Part shown: positions 1-5,517 of the stretch, one piece after another
Position numbering within the stretch: position 1 is the first letter of the stretch
How the letters are laid out: every line of letters starts with the position of its first letter
DNA from: an uncultured Oscillospiraceae bacterium
GTDB taxonomy: Bacteria; Bacillota; Clostridia; Oscillospirales; Acutalibacteraceae
Assembly: GCA_900544375.1 (NCBI GenBank)
Contig: UQUZ01000038.1
Coordinates: 1-24,106, forward strand
Length of the DNA: 24,106 nt
Direction of reading: 5' to 3'
Made by a program: the position numbers and the translations under genes
The notes under the pieces: model-generated
Told to the model about the DNA's origin: nothing
Databases searched by the model: none
Seen by the model: the letters and a program-made list of their open reading frames with translations, nothing else

Positions 1-498
1 CGCCATCTCAAGGCCAATAAAGCCGCCTCCCGCCACAACCGCGCGGCGCGGCGCGTTCTGCTCGATAAAGGCGTGAATAGCAAAGGTATCCTCTACATTG
101 CGCAGCGTAAAAATTCGGCTGTCGTTTATGCCGGGCAGCGCTGGGCGCACAGGCTTTGCGCCCGGCGAGAGGATCAGCTTATCATACGCTTCTTCATACA
201 CAACGCCATCGTCAAGGCGACGCACGGTAACGTTTTTCCGCTCCGGGTGGATCGCCGTAACTTCGTTGTGCACCCGTACCTCAATGCGGAAGCGCGCCCA
301 AAAGCTTGCGGGCGTTTGCAGGGTGAGCGCCTCCCTGTCTGTGATCTCCCCGCCAATGTAGTAGGGCAGGCCGCAGTTGGCATAGGAGATGTAGCCGCTG
401 CGCTCCAGTATAATGATTTCTGCCTGCTCATCTAGGCGGCGCAGCCTTGCCGCAGCCGTCGCGCCGCCCGCGACGCCGCCAATAATAACTACCTTCAT
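1..498 (-). CDS. FAD-dependent CoA-disulfide reductase / NADH oxidase-type flavoprotein (partial, N-terminal 166 residues)
   Basis: This frame runs leftward from an ATG at 498 with no stop before the window edge, so the C-terminal part is missing. The RBS is AGAAGGGA, six bases before the ATG. The N-terminus is a Rossmann FAD-binding motif (VVIIGGVAGGATAA, residues 3-16). The motif SYANCGLPY follows, placing a cysteine at residue 42. This is the redox-active cysteine position of the CoA-disulfide reductase / NADH oxidase / NADH peroxidase group. The start of the NAD-binding motif (VVAGGGFIGLE) is just visible near the edge. The family uses NAD(P)H to reduce CoA disulfides, persulfides, O2 or peroxide; some members carry a C-terminal rhodanese domain that cannot be checked here. 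It lies 78 bases downstream of trxA and probably belongs to the same redox unit. Family is confident; substrate is open. Confidence 0.85.
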   Translation of the reverse strand, partial: MKVVIIGGVAGGATAAARLRRLDEQAEIIILERSGYISYANCGLPYYIGGEITDREALTLQTPASFWARFRIEVRVHNEVTAIHPERKNVTVRRLDDGVVYEEAYDKLILSPGAKPVRPALPGINDSRIFTLRNVEDTFAIHAFIEQNAPRRAVVAGGGFIGLEMA

Positions 499-543
499 TA
501 ACAATCCCTTCTTTCTCGATTCCCGTTCCAGTAAGATAACAAG

Positions 544-567
544 AAGGGGCCGCATCAGCAGCCCCTT
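544..567 (-). terminator. Weak intrinsic terminator or attenuator after trxA
   Basis: A 7-bp stem pairs AAGGGGC (544-550) with GCCCCTT (561-567) around a 10-base loop. It lies 9 bases after the trxA stop on the minus strand. The following minus-strand sequence is only T-rich (CTTGTTATCTT), not a clean U-run, so partial termination between trxA and the flavoprotein gene is the likeliest reading. Confidence 0.4.
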
Positions 568-576
568 TCCCTCGCT

Positions 577-888
577 TTATTTCAGCATAGCTTCCAGCGC
601 ATGCTTTGGCTTAACCCCGACAGAGGTGGAAACCGGAACCCCGCCTTTAAACAGCATAACTGTGGGGATGCTCATCACGCCGAAGCGGGTTGCAAGCTCC
701 GGCTCCTCGTCGATATTGACCTTGCCGACATACACTTCGCCGCTGTGTTCCTCGGCCAGCTCGTCGACGACCGGCGAGAGCATGCGGCACGGGCCGCACC
801 AGGGCGCCCAGAAATCAACCAGCACGGGCTTCTCGGCTGCGAGAACCTCGCGCTCAAAATTATCCTGTGTAACAGTAAAAACAGACAT
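577..888 (-). CDS. trxA: Thioredoxin
   Basis: A 103-residue protein, the standard thioredoxin length. It has the FWAPWCGPC active site (redox cysteines 31 and 34), the buried aspartate of VLVDF (D25) and the cis-proline segment SIPTVMLF near residue 75. Thioredoxin reduces protein disulfides in the cytoplasm and needs a reductase, which is not visible here; the downstream flavoprotein is of a different subfamily. The RBS is AAAGGAG, seven bases before the ATG. The gene sits between a Crp/Fnr-type regulator and a CoA-disulfide reductase-like gene, which suggests a dedicated redox or sulfur stress operon rather than only housekeeping thioredoxin. A palindrome and a -10-like element in the 119 bases upstream suggest its own regulated promoter. 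Confidence 0.95.
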   Translation of the reverse strand: MSVFTVTQDNFEREVLAAEKPVLVDFWAPWCGPCRMLSPVVDELAEEHSGEVYVGKVNIDEEPELATRFGVMSIPTVMLFKGGVPVSTSVGVKPKHALEAMLK

Positions 889-940
889 TTTGAAAACTCC
901 TTTCGCCTCGGACGATATTGCTTCGCCCGTTTACATTCAT

Positions 941-981
941 AGGATATGCCAAAATGCTTGTAGTTTCCGTGATAATATCAC
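941..981 (-). promoter_or_regulatory. Candidate Crp/Fnr-activated (class II) promoter of trxA
   Basis: A perfect 13-base palindrome, GTGATA-A-TATCAC, spans 969-981 with its centre at 975. On the minus strand a -10-like TATCCT lies at 946-941. The two centres are about 31.5 bases apart, which is the class II geometry in which the activator replaces a -35 box (site near -41.5). No good -35 is visible. The predicted start is near 934, leaving a 46-base leader to trxA. The gene just upstream encodes a Crp/Fnr protein. Binding by that protein is inferred; half-site spacing is one base shorter than a classical FNR box. Confidence 0.5.
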
Positions 982-1007
982 AATTCTTTGGGTTTGGATC
1001 AAATTGG

Positions 1008-1679
1008 TCAGCGCAAGCTCCCCTTCGCCAGATGAGCAAGCTTCCGCTCATCTAAGATCGCAACGCCCCCGCGCGAGAGTGCAACCACGCCTTCCGCCTG
1101 AAAATATTTGAGCATGCGTGTGACAACCTCCCGCGCGCTGCCGAGGTGATGCGCGATCACCTCATGCGTGAGCCGAAGCTCCTTCGTATCATCCAGCCCG
1201 CTCTCTTCCAGGAGGAAAGCAGCCAAACGCGCGTCCAACCGTTTATAGAGAATCTGGTCGAGCAGCCACATCACATCGGTAAAGCGCGAGGCCATCAATT
1301 CGTTCGTATAATTCGCCACCGGGGCGGATTGCAGCATCAGCGCCTGATACGCCTTTGTGGGGATGTGCAGCACCTCGCTCTCCCGCTCGGCGGAAATCGT
1401 GATATCAAACTGGATGCTGTTCATCATGCAGGCGGCGGAAAACAGGCACATATCGCGCTCCAGCAGGCGGTAAAGCGTGATCTCCCGACCTTCGTCGGAG
1501 ACGATATAGGCGCGCAGCTGGCCCTTCAACACAAGAAATAGGCCCACGCAATCCTCCGAGCCGTTGTGCAAGACAGCCCCCTTGGAAACATGGCGCAGGG
1601 TAATCGCATTGCGCAGGGTGTCGCGCTGCGGGCCATCCAAATCCCTCCAAAAAGGAAAAAAATCAGCGTAGTCAATCAT
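1008..1679 (-). CDS. Crp/Fnr-family transcriptional regulator
   Basis: A 223-residue protein, the usual length for this family. Residues about 15-125 form the cyclic-nucleotide-binding-like beta-roll (VGLFLVLKGQLRAY), followed by a long dimer helix and a C-terminal winged helix-turn-helix near residues 170-195 with recognition helix SAREVVTRMLKYF. The frame is open further upstream, but ATG at 1679 is preferred: AAGGAGA precedes it at good spacing, and the next possible start (TTG at 1763) falls in the -35 box of the promoter. There is no N-terminal cysteine cluster, so an FNR-type [4Fe-4S] oxygen sensor is unlikely; the effector is unknown. It probably controls the downstream trxA and flavoprotein genes. 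The family is clear; the specific role is inferred from neighbours. Confidence 0.88.
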   Translation of the reverse strand: MIDYADFFPFWRDLDGPQRDTLRNAITLRHVSKGAVLHNGSEDCVGLFLVLKGQLRAYIVSDEGREITLYRLLERDMCLFSAACMMNSIQFDITISAERESEVLHIPTKAYQALMLQSAPVANYTNELMASRFTDVMWLLDQILYKRLDARLAAFLLEESGLDDTKELRLTHEVIAHHLGSAREVVTRMLKYFQAEGVVALSRGGVAILDERKLAHLAKGSLR

Positions 1680-1734
1680 GGAGCCCTCTCCTTGTGCCGA
1701 TATATAGGCAATCAATTTTCTCTGCTTACCATCA

Positions 1735-1763
1735 ATAGTAGGAGGATTTTGGAATTCTGTCAA
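1735..1763 (-). promoter_or_regulatory. Sigma-A promoter of the Crp/Fnr regulator gene
   Basis: On the minus strand a perfect TTGACA (1763-1758) is followed by a 17-base spacer and TACTAT (1740-1735). The predicted start is near 1728, leaving a leader of about 50 bases that ends in the AAGGAGA RBS of the ATG at 1679. Confidence 0.8.
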
Positions 1764-1907
1764 GAGAAAAGCTTGGAAGGACGTCGGGGAAAAAGGAGCC
1801 GCTATTGTATGCTTTCAATTGACCGCGGAACCTATCATATTTGCGGCTTGAAAATCGTATCGTTTACATATTCAGCTTTACATAAATAGATCAAACGAAG
1901 CGCAAAA

Positions 1908-1934
1908 TTAGCACTCTTAATAATAGAGTGCTAA
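1908..1934. promoter_or_regulatory. CIRCE operator (HrcA-binding site)
   Basis: The sequence is TTAGCACTC, nine bases, GAGTGCTAA. Both arms match the CIRCE consensus exactly and the spacer has the consensus length. HrcA represses class I heat-shock genes at this element. It lies 188 bases before hsp20 on the plus strand and 229 bases before the divergent regulator start, so hsp20 is the likely target. Promoter boxes beside it are weak: TTTACA (1863-1868) with TAGATC (1887-1892) upstream, or TTTACA (1937-1942) with TATTCT (1961-1966) downstream. Confidence 0.93.
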
Positions 1935-2121
1935 TATTTACAGTTCGTTCACACCTCATGTATTCTTTTTTAACAATCCCCGGGTACAATAAAAACTGTT
2001 CCAAGCGGAACAAGAGACAATACAAAACTAACGAAGGAAGACGGTCGCCATGTTCTAAACAATTAAGTCTCTTCTGAGCAAAACGCACAATCAAATGAAA
2101 ATTTTTTAGGAGGTATGTTTT
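1935..2121 (+). promoter_or_regulatory. Long AT-rich leader of hsp20
   Basis: No long gene is seen in the 187 bases between CIRCE and hsp20. It holds a TACAAT -10-like box (1985-1990) directly followed by a hairpin, TGTTCC-AAGC-GGAACA (1997-2012). It also has a two-codon open frame, ATG TTC TAA (2050-2058), preceded by AAGGAAG (2034-2040), and finally the strong hsp20 RBS AGGAGGT near 2109-2115. The leader is long for a CIRCE gene and could carry a second promoter or post-transcriptional control; neither is proven. Confidence 0.4.
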
Positions 2122-2547
2122 ATGTTTGATCTGATGCCTTTTGGTTATGAAAGAAGTTTGCTGGATTCCTTTGACAATTTTGAAAAAGAGTTCTTCAAGG
2201 GTATGAACCGCTCACTTGCGAGCTTCCGTACTGATATTCAGGATAAAGGCGACCATTATGTGCTGGAAGCCGAGTTGCCGGGCTTTGCCAAAGAAGATAT
2301 TCATATCGACCTTGACGACAATTACCTTACCATCCGCGCCGAGCACAAAGAGGAAAAAGAGAACAAGGATGAAAAGAAAGCCTTTGTCCGCCAAGAGCGT
2401 TACTACGGCGCGTATGAACGCCGGTTTGACGTATCCGGCATCGATGTGGACGCAATCAAGGCCGGCTATGAAAACGGCGTGCTGACCTTGGAGCTGCCGA
2501 AAGCGCCGGAAATCAAACCCGAAGTTAAGAAAATTGAAATCCAGTAA
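2122..2547 (+). CDS. Hsp20 / alpha-crystallin small heat-shock protein
   Basis: A 141-residue small heat-shock protein, an ATP-independent holdase that binds unfolding proteins as oligomers in the cytoplasm. The N-terminal MFDLMPFGY region resembles clostridial Hsp18-type proteins. The alpha-crystallin domain covers about residues 35-130, with ELPGFAKEDI near its start and the conserved GVLTLELPK near its end. The C-terminal tail ends in an I-x-I motif (IEI) used for oligomer contacts. The RBS AGGAGGT is near-perfect. It is the only long plus-strand gene here, has its own terminator, and is preceded by a perfect CIRCE, so HrcA control is expected. HrcA control of an sHSP is less common than of groESL and dnaK but known in Firmicutes. 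The antisense toxin-like frame overlaps its last 82 bases. Confidence 0.95.
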   Translation: MFDLMPFGYERSLLDSFDNFEKEFFKGMNRSLASFRTDIQDKGDHYVLEAELPGFAKEDIHIDLDDNYLTIRAEHKEEKENKDEKKAFVRQERYYGAYERRFDVSGIDVDAIKAGYENGVLTLELPKAPEIKPEVKKIEIQ

Positions 2548-2834
2548 AAAGCAGCAGGGAGCCGCGCAGCAATGCGGCTCCCCTTTTGTCTATGGGGTTC
2601 TGTTGACAAATGGAAACAGGAAGGATAAAAGGATGTGGCGGCGCTACCGCTTAGACGGTTCGCCCCCATCCCACAAGCGTTTGAGAAAGAGCCGCTAACT
2701 TTGTAAGGGTTGGGCGGCTGCTTTCTTTTTAGGCTGAAAAACGCCAGAACAAGCCCTGCCACGCCAATCATTCCAAGCGAAAAACCAAAAAGATTTTCAT
2801 ATGTAACGTATTGCAATGCAAAATGCTGCATCAT
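2466..2834 (-). CDS. Type I toxin-like small hydrophobic peptide (frame runs on to 122 residues)
   Basis: The first 38 residues look like a TxpA / holin-like-toxin peptide: the motif VTYENLFGF, a hydrophobic span (about residues 15-35) and a basic end, LKRK. Such toxins insert in the membrane and are silenced by an antisense RNA. The chosen ATG at 2834 lies eight bases after GGGGG; an upstream ATG at 2840 abuts the RBS. Relatives of this type normally stop soon after the basic end. Here the frame continues through the antisense RNA region and into the reverse of hsp20, and the extra 84 residues look non-native. The codon after LKRK is CAG (2720-2718), one transition from TAG, so stop loss is possible. 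This may be a decayed or altered toxin. The identification comes from recalled family features and the RNA layout, without a search. Confidence 0.55.
   Translation of the reverse strand: MMQHFALQYVTYENLFGFSLGMIGVAGLVLAFFSLKRKQPPNPYKVSGSFSNACGMGANRLSGSAATSFYPSCFHLSTEPHRQKGSRIAARLPAAFYWISIFLTSGLISGAFGSSKVSTPFS
2557..2588 (+). terminator. Intrinsic terminator of hsp20
   Basis: A perfect 9-bp GC-rich stem, GGGAGCCGC (2557-2565) with GCGGCTCCC (2574-2582), is followed by CTTTTGT. It lies 10 bases after the hsp20 stop. Confidence 0.9.
2603..2631 (+). promoter_or_regulatory. Promoter of the predicted antisense antitoxin RNA
   Basis: A perfect TTGACA (2603-2608) is followed by a 17-base spacer and TAAAAG (2626-2631, 4 of 6 matches). 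It lies just after the hsp20 terminator. No plus-strand coding frame follows, only about 90 bases ending in a hairpin with a T-run, so it should drive a small RNA. Confidence 0.6.
2638..2730 (+). ncRNA. Predicted antisense RNA antitoxin (type I TA)
   Basis: This would be an RNA of about 93 nt, starting some 7 bases after the TAAAAG box. It ends in a terminator: AGCCGC (2690-2695) pairs with GCGGCT (2714-2719), extended by TAAC/GTTG pairing, followed by GCTTTCTTTTT (2720-2730). It is fully antisense to the 3' part of the toxin-like transcript and stops opposite the end of the hydrophobic peptide code. This convergent 3'-overlap arrangement is known from txpA/RatA and the par (fst) locus. The prediction rests on promoter, terminator and position; expression is not shown. 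Confidence 0.55.
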
Positions 2835-2908
2835 CAGCATCACCCCCTTTTGGGGGCTGGCGGTCGTGAATCCGCCGGAGTAAACCGCCTGCCGTTGCCG
2901 GTAGCGCC
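2640..2908. repeat. 10-bp inverted repeats at the two ends of the TA-like locus
   Basis: GGCGCTACCG at 2640-2649 recurs inverted at 2899-2908. Both are preceded, in their own reading direction, by GTGGCG- or TTGTGGCG-like sequence. Each copy lies at the predicted 5' end of one of the two convergent RNAs, so both transcripts begin with nearly the same bases. Confidence 0.6.
2841..2889 (-). promoter_or_regulatory. Structured toxin leader with RBS-sequestering hairpin
   Basis: In the minus-strand transcript GGCGGT and ACCGCC (2889-2884 and 2864-2859) can pair. They are followed by CCCCC-AAAA-GGGGG (2856-2843), whose 3' arm is the Shine-Dalgarno itself. Hiding the RBS in a hairpin is typical of type I toxin mRNAs. 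Confidence 0.6.
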
Positions 2909-2916
2909 ACAATGAA

Positions 2917-2944
2917 ATACTAGCACAAAAATCGGGCAGGTCGA
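2917..2944 (-). promoter_or_regulatory. Promoter of the toxin-like transcript
   Basis: An extended -10, TGC-TAGTAT, ends at 2917 on the minus strand. A poor -35 (TCGACC, 2944-2939) lies 16 bases upstream, inside the stem of the preceding terminator. The predicted start is near 2910, giving a leader of about 75 bases. Confidence 0.5.
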
Positions 2945-2973
2945 TCCATTTTAGGATGGCTGCCCGATTTTTT
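2930..2973. terminator. Bidirectional intrinsic terminator after the alpha-galactosidase gene
   Basis: AATCGGGCAG (2930-2939) pairs with CTGCCCGATT (2960-2969), 10 bp, with an inner ATCC/GGAT stem. There is a T-run on both strands (TTTTTT at 2968-2973 on plus, ATTTTTG on minus). On the minus strand it ends the transcript of the gene whose stop is at 2994, separating it from the toxin locus. Confidence 0.9.
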
Positions 2974-2993
2974 GTCAGATATCAGTTTTTGCT

Positions 2994-4727
2994 TTACTCC
3001 GCCGCCTTCACACGGAACAGCTTCACCCCATGCTTCGGCACATAACCTGACAGCGCATCCTGCACCTGCGCCTCGTGCCCTGTCCAGAGCTCCTTCACCT
3101 CATAACCATCCGCATACGGCAGGTCGACGAAGCCCTCGTTTGCCAACGCGCGCAAGCTCACCTCTACCTGCTTTTCCGACGGTCCCTTGTTGAAGAAGCA
3201 GACTGCCAGCTCACGGTTTTCCAAAGGTTTTACAAGAATATCCACCAGTCCATCCTTGCGCACACGGCGGCACTGCACGCCCAGCGGATCCTGATCAATG
3301 GCGATCACCTCGCGGTTTTTTAGGATGGAGAGCGTTTTATTCTCCTCATCCACAGTGCCGTCCGCTTTGATGAATTTGCGGATATCGTTTCCGAGAATCA
3401 GCGGCGCGGCCATCATGCACCAAAGGGTAAAGTGGCTCTTGTTCTCCTCAAAGGTCAGGCTCCCGTTGCCGACCTCTAGCATATCAGGATCATTCCATCC
3501 GCCGGGGCCCGCATGGGCATAGAGCCGGACGTTACGCTCATAGATGCCCAGCATCGAAACCCAATTGGCCTGGATATCCGGCGTGGTGCGCCAGAGGTTG
3601 CCCGCTTCGCGGCCCCATTGATAGGGCTTATTCCAGCCCCATTCACAAATGGAATAGACGATTGGCTTTTCTGGCTGACCGGTGCGTTTCGCATATTCTT
3701 TGGTTGCCTTTTTGAGCTGAACGCCCATGTTCTGATATTGCAGGGCAGCACTGTCAAAGCGAGAAGCAACGGGGTTATGAATTTTCACTGTGTTCCCACC
3801 CGCCTTGAGCTGCACACGCACCTGGATGCGCCCAGTTGCACTCCAGGATTTTGTGGGAGGAACATCCACATGGTATTGATCCACCCCGTTGACTGTAACC
3901 ATGCAGAATTTTGCGGTATTATCCTTTTTGCGCAGGCCGATGGTCAGCACATATTCGCCCGCCTGATCCACCGTGACATTCTGGAAGGTGATTGCGCCTT
4001 GATTGGCATCCAGGCCGGCAACGTATTTGCCGCTGTCGAGCGCGCTATCCTCAATCACGCAGGCGCGGCCCTCCAGCAGCGCATCCTCCGCCTGGAGCGC
4101 AAACGCATCCCGCTCGCCTGCCTTGCCGATGAAAATTTGATCAATGCAGGGCGCTTTCGTCGGAATCTGCACATTGTGGCAGAAATCGTATTTAAAATAT
4201 TCCACACCCCACTCCGCGAGCGTGCGCGCGTCCGTCTCCTCATGGCCGAGCGAAGCGGGCAGATCCTCGCAAGTCAGCGTGCCGTTGGAGGTGTAGAGCC
4301 CAAGCTTCATGCCCTGGGCATTTACATCCTCCACCAGCTTTTTGATTCCGCTCGGAAAATTTGTGAGATCGCCCTGAAGCCTCCCCTCTTCATCTCGAAT
4401 GGAGGACTGCCAGCAGTCGTCCAGGTTGAGATACTGATACCCCATTTCAACCAGACCGGAGGACTTCATGGCAGCGGCCGTCTCCCGAATGATCTGCTCG
4501 TCGATCTTCTGCCGGAAGGTGTTCCAGCTTGACCAGCCCATGGGCGGAGTCAACGCCACGCCGTTGTCATAATGCTTCGTCGCGGTCACATGCAATTGCG
4601 TCTGCGCAATGAGCTTCTTTGCCACACACAGCGGGCAAATATTCTTACGTTTCAAATACGCGCCTCCGGCAGCTGCGCCCGCACCTGCCGTCAATGCCGC
4701 AAGGGCCGCTATTGTTTTTGCTTTCAT
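2994..4727 (-). CDS. GH27 alpha-galactosidase with an inserted carbohydrate-binding-like domain
   Basis: A 577-residue glycoside hydrolase family 27 enzyme, expected to release alpha-linked galactose (or a related sugar) with retention. The barrel starts with PPMGWSSWN (61-69) and LDDCW (102-106). The predicted nucleophile is D181 in KYDFC and the acid/base D384 in RTTPDI. Between them, at about residues 205-325, is an extra beta-rich segment (AEDALLEG, GEYVLTIGL, NTVKIHNP) resembling a CBM35/CBM6 module, which lengthens the protein beyond a plain GH27. A C-terminal beta domain covers about 490-577. The N-terminus has an Ala/Gly-rich hydrophobic stretch (5-24), KRK and a CPLC pair (31-34), so export or membrane anchoring is possible. 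ATG at 4727 is preferred because AAAGGATGG lies eight bases upstream; an in-frame ATG at 4739 is inside that RBS. It is last in a three-gene run. Confidence 0.9.
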   Translation of the reverse strand: MKAKTIAALAALTAGAGAAAGGAYLKRKNICPLCVAKKLIAQTQLHVTATKHYDNGVALTPPMGWSSWNTFRQKIDEQIIRETAAAMKSSGLVEMGYQYLNLDDCWQSSIRDEEGRLQGDLTNFPSGIKKLVEDVNAQGMKLGLYTSNGTLTCEDLPASLGHEETDARTLAEWGVEYFKYDFCHNVQIPTKAPCIDQIFIGKAGERDAFALQAEDALLEGRACVIEDSALDSGKYVAGLDANQGAITFQNVTVDQAGEYVLTIGLRKKDNTAKFCMVTVNGVDQYHVDVPPTKSWSATGRIQVRVQLKAGGNTVKIHNPVASRFDSAALQYQNMGVQLKKATKEYAKRTGQPEKPIVYSICEWGWNKPYQWGREAGNLWRTTPDIQANWVSMLGIYERNVRLYAHAGPGGWNDPDMLEVGNGSLTFEENKSHFTLWCMMAAPLILGNDIRKFIKADGTVDEENKTLSILKNREVIAIDQDPLGVQCRRVRKDGLVDILVKPLENRELAVCFFNKGPSEKQVEVSLRALANEGFVDLPYADGYEVKELWTGHEAQVQDALSGYVPKHGVKLFRVKAAE

Positions 4728-4760
4728 GTGCAAAACCATCCTTTATTTTTATTTGATCCA

Positions 4761-5471
4761 TCAATAAAAAAACTTTCGAGAAAGCCAGGCACGAAGGCGC
4801 TTATTGCGCGCTACGGCGATAAAAAACGCCATCAGTGCAAGGCAGCACACCGCAATCACCAGCGAATATTGCAGCGGCCTGCCCGTGTGCTGATACAGGC
4901 TAAACAACACATCGGCATAAACGGCGTATAGCGTAATCTCTGCCAGCACAGCGATAGAAACATGCGGCCAGTCGCGCCGTTTGCGCCCGAGCCATGAAAT
5001 CATAAAAAGCGAGATGACGGAAAGCCCCAAAATCAGCGGAAGCCCCAAATGCAAAAACCAGCCCCGCGGCCCCCAGCCAACCACGTAATAAAGCCAGGTA
5101 TACAGCGTGCCCGCAAGCGTATCCAACAGCCACAACACGAGCGGCCGCGGTTTTTCCATCAAAAATGGAACAATGAAAAACACCCAAAACAAAAGGCTGG
5201 AGGATACGATGTAGGCCGACCAGACGCCGCTGTCAAGGATCAGCAGGTTTGCCACGCCACAAATCAGGTTTGGAATAAGCAGCACCATAGAAACGAGGAA
5301 GGCAATATACCGCCGGTTCGTCCCTTCCGGGAGTGCCAACCGATCCGGATACGGCGGGGGTAGAGCCTCTTCCGGCTCGTCGAGATAAGGGTTGAGCACC
5401 GGCGCACCGCACAGTGCGCATTTTTTCGCGCTGTCGTCTAGCTCCACGCCGCAATTGACACAATAGGACAA
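4761..5471 (-). CDS. Zinc-ribbon membrane protein, DUF6320 type
   Basis: A 236-residue protein starting with a zinc-ribbon: CVNC and CALC, four cysteines spaced like a rubredoxin-type knuckle pair. A short Pro/Glu-rich linker follows, then about six hydrophobic spans (FLVSMVLLIPNLICG, LLFWVFFIVPFL, LGLPLILGLSVISLFM and others). This matches the DUF6320 family as I know it. The start is taken as TTG at 5471: GGAGGT lies nine bases before it, and it gives the family N-terminus M-SYCVNCG; the ATG 30 bases upstream has no RBS. Its function is unknown. Genes of this type often lie next to a condensation-domain acyltransferase, as here (46-base gap upstream). The C-terminus ends in a basic helix. 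The alpha-galactosidase follows after 33 bases. Confidence 0.8.
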   Translation of the reverse strand: MSYCVNCGVELDDSAKKCALCGAPVLNPYLDEPEEALPPPYPDRLALPEGTNRRYIAFLVSMVLLIPNLICGVANLLILDSGVWSAYIVSSSLLFWVFFIVPFLMEKPRPLVLWLLDTLAGTLYTWLYYVVGWGPRGWFLHLGLPLILGLSVISLFMISWLGRKRRDWPHVSIAVLAEITLYAVYADVLFSLYQHTGRPLQYSLVIAVCCLALMAFFIAVARNKRLRAWLSRKFFY

Positions 5472-5517
5472 GTCATAAGCACCTCCAGATGCCGCATACA
5501 ACGGCCCAAAATGAAAA

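Noticed and set aside
1008..1679. FNR-type oxygen sensor
   Set aside because: The protein has only scattered cysteines and none of the N-terminal cluster needed for an FNR iron-sulfur centre.
2466..2834. Phage holin / prophage remnant
   Set aside because: The holin-like peptide has no other phage genes around it and comes with an antisense RNA layout, so a type I TA reading fits better.
3513..4532. 339-codon plus-strand open frame opposite the alpha-galactosidase
   Set aside because: Antisense to a GH27 gene with all catalytic motifs; no RBS or domain signal.
4761..4790. Terminator-like CTTTCTCGAAAG followed by a T-run at the end of the DUF6320 gene
   Set aside because: The stem is only 4 bp with a 4-base loop and lies within coding sequence; too weak to call.
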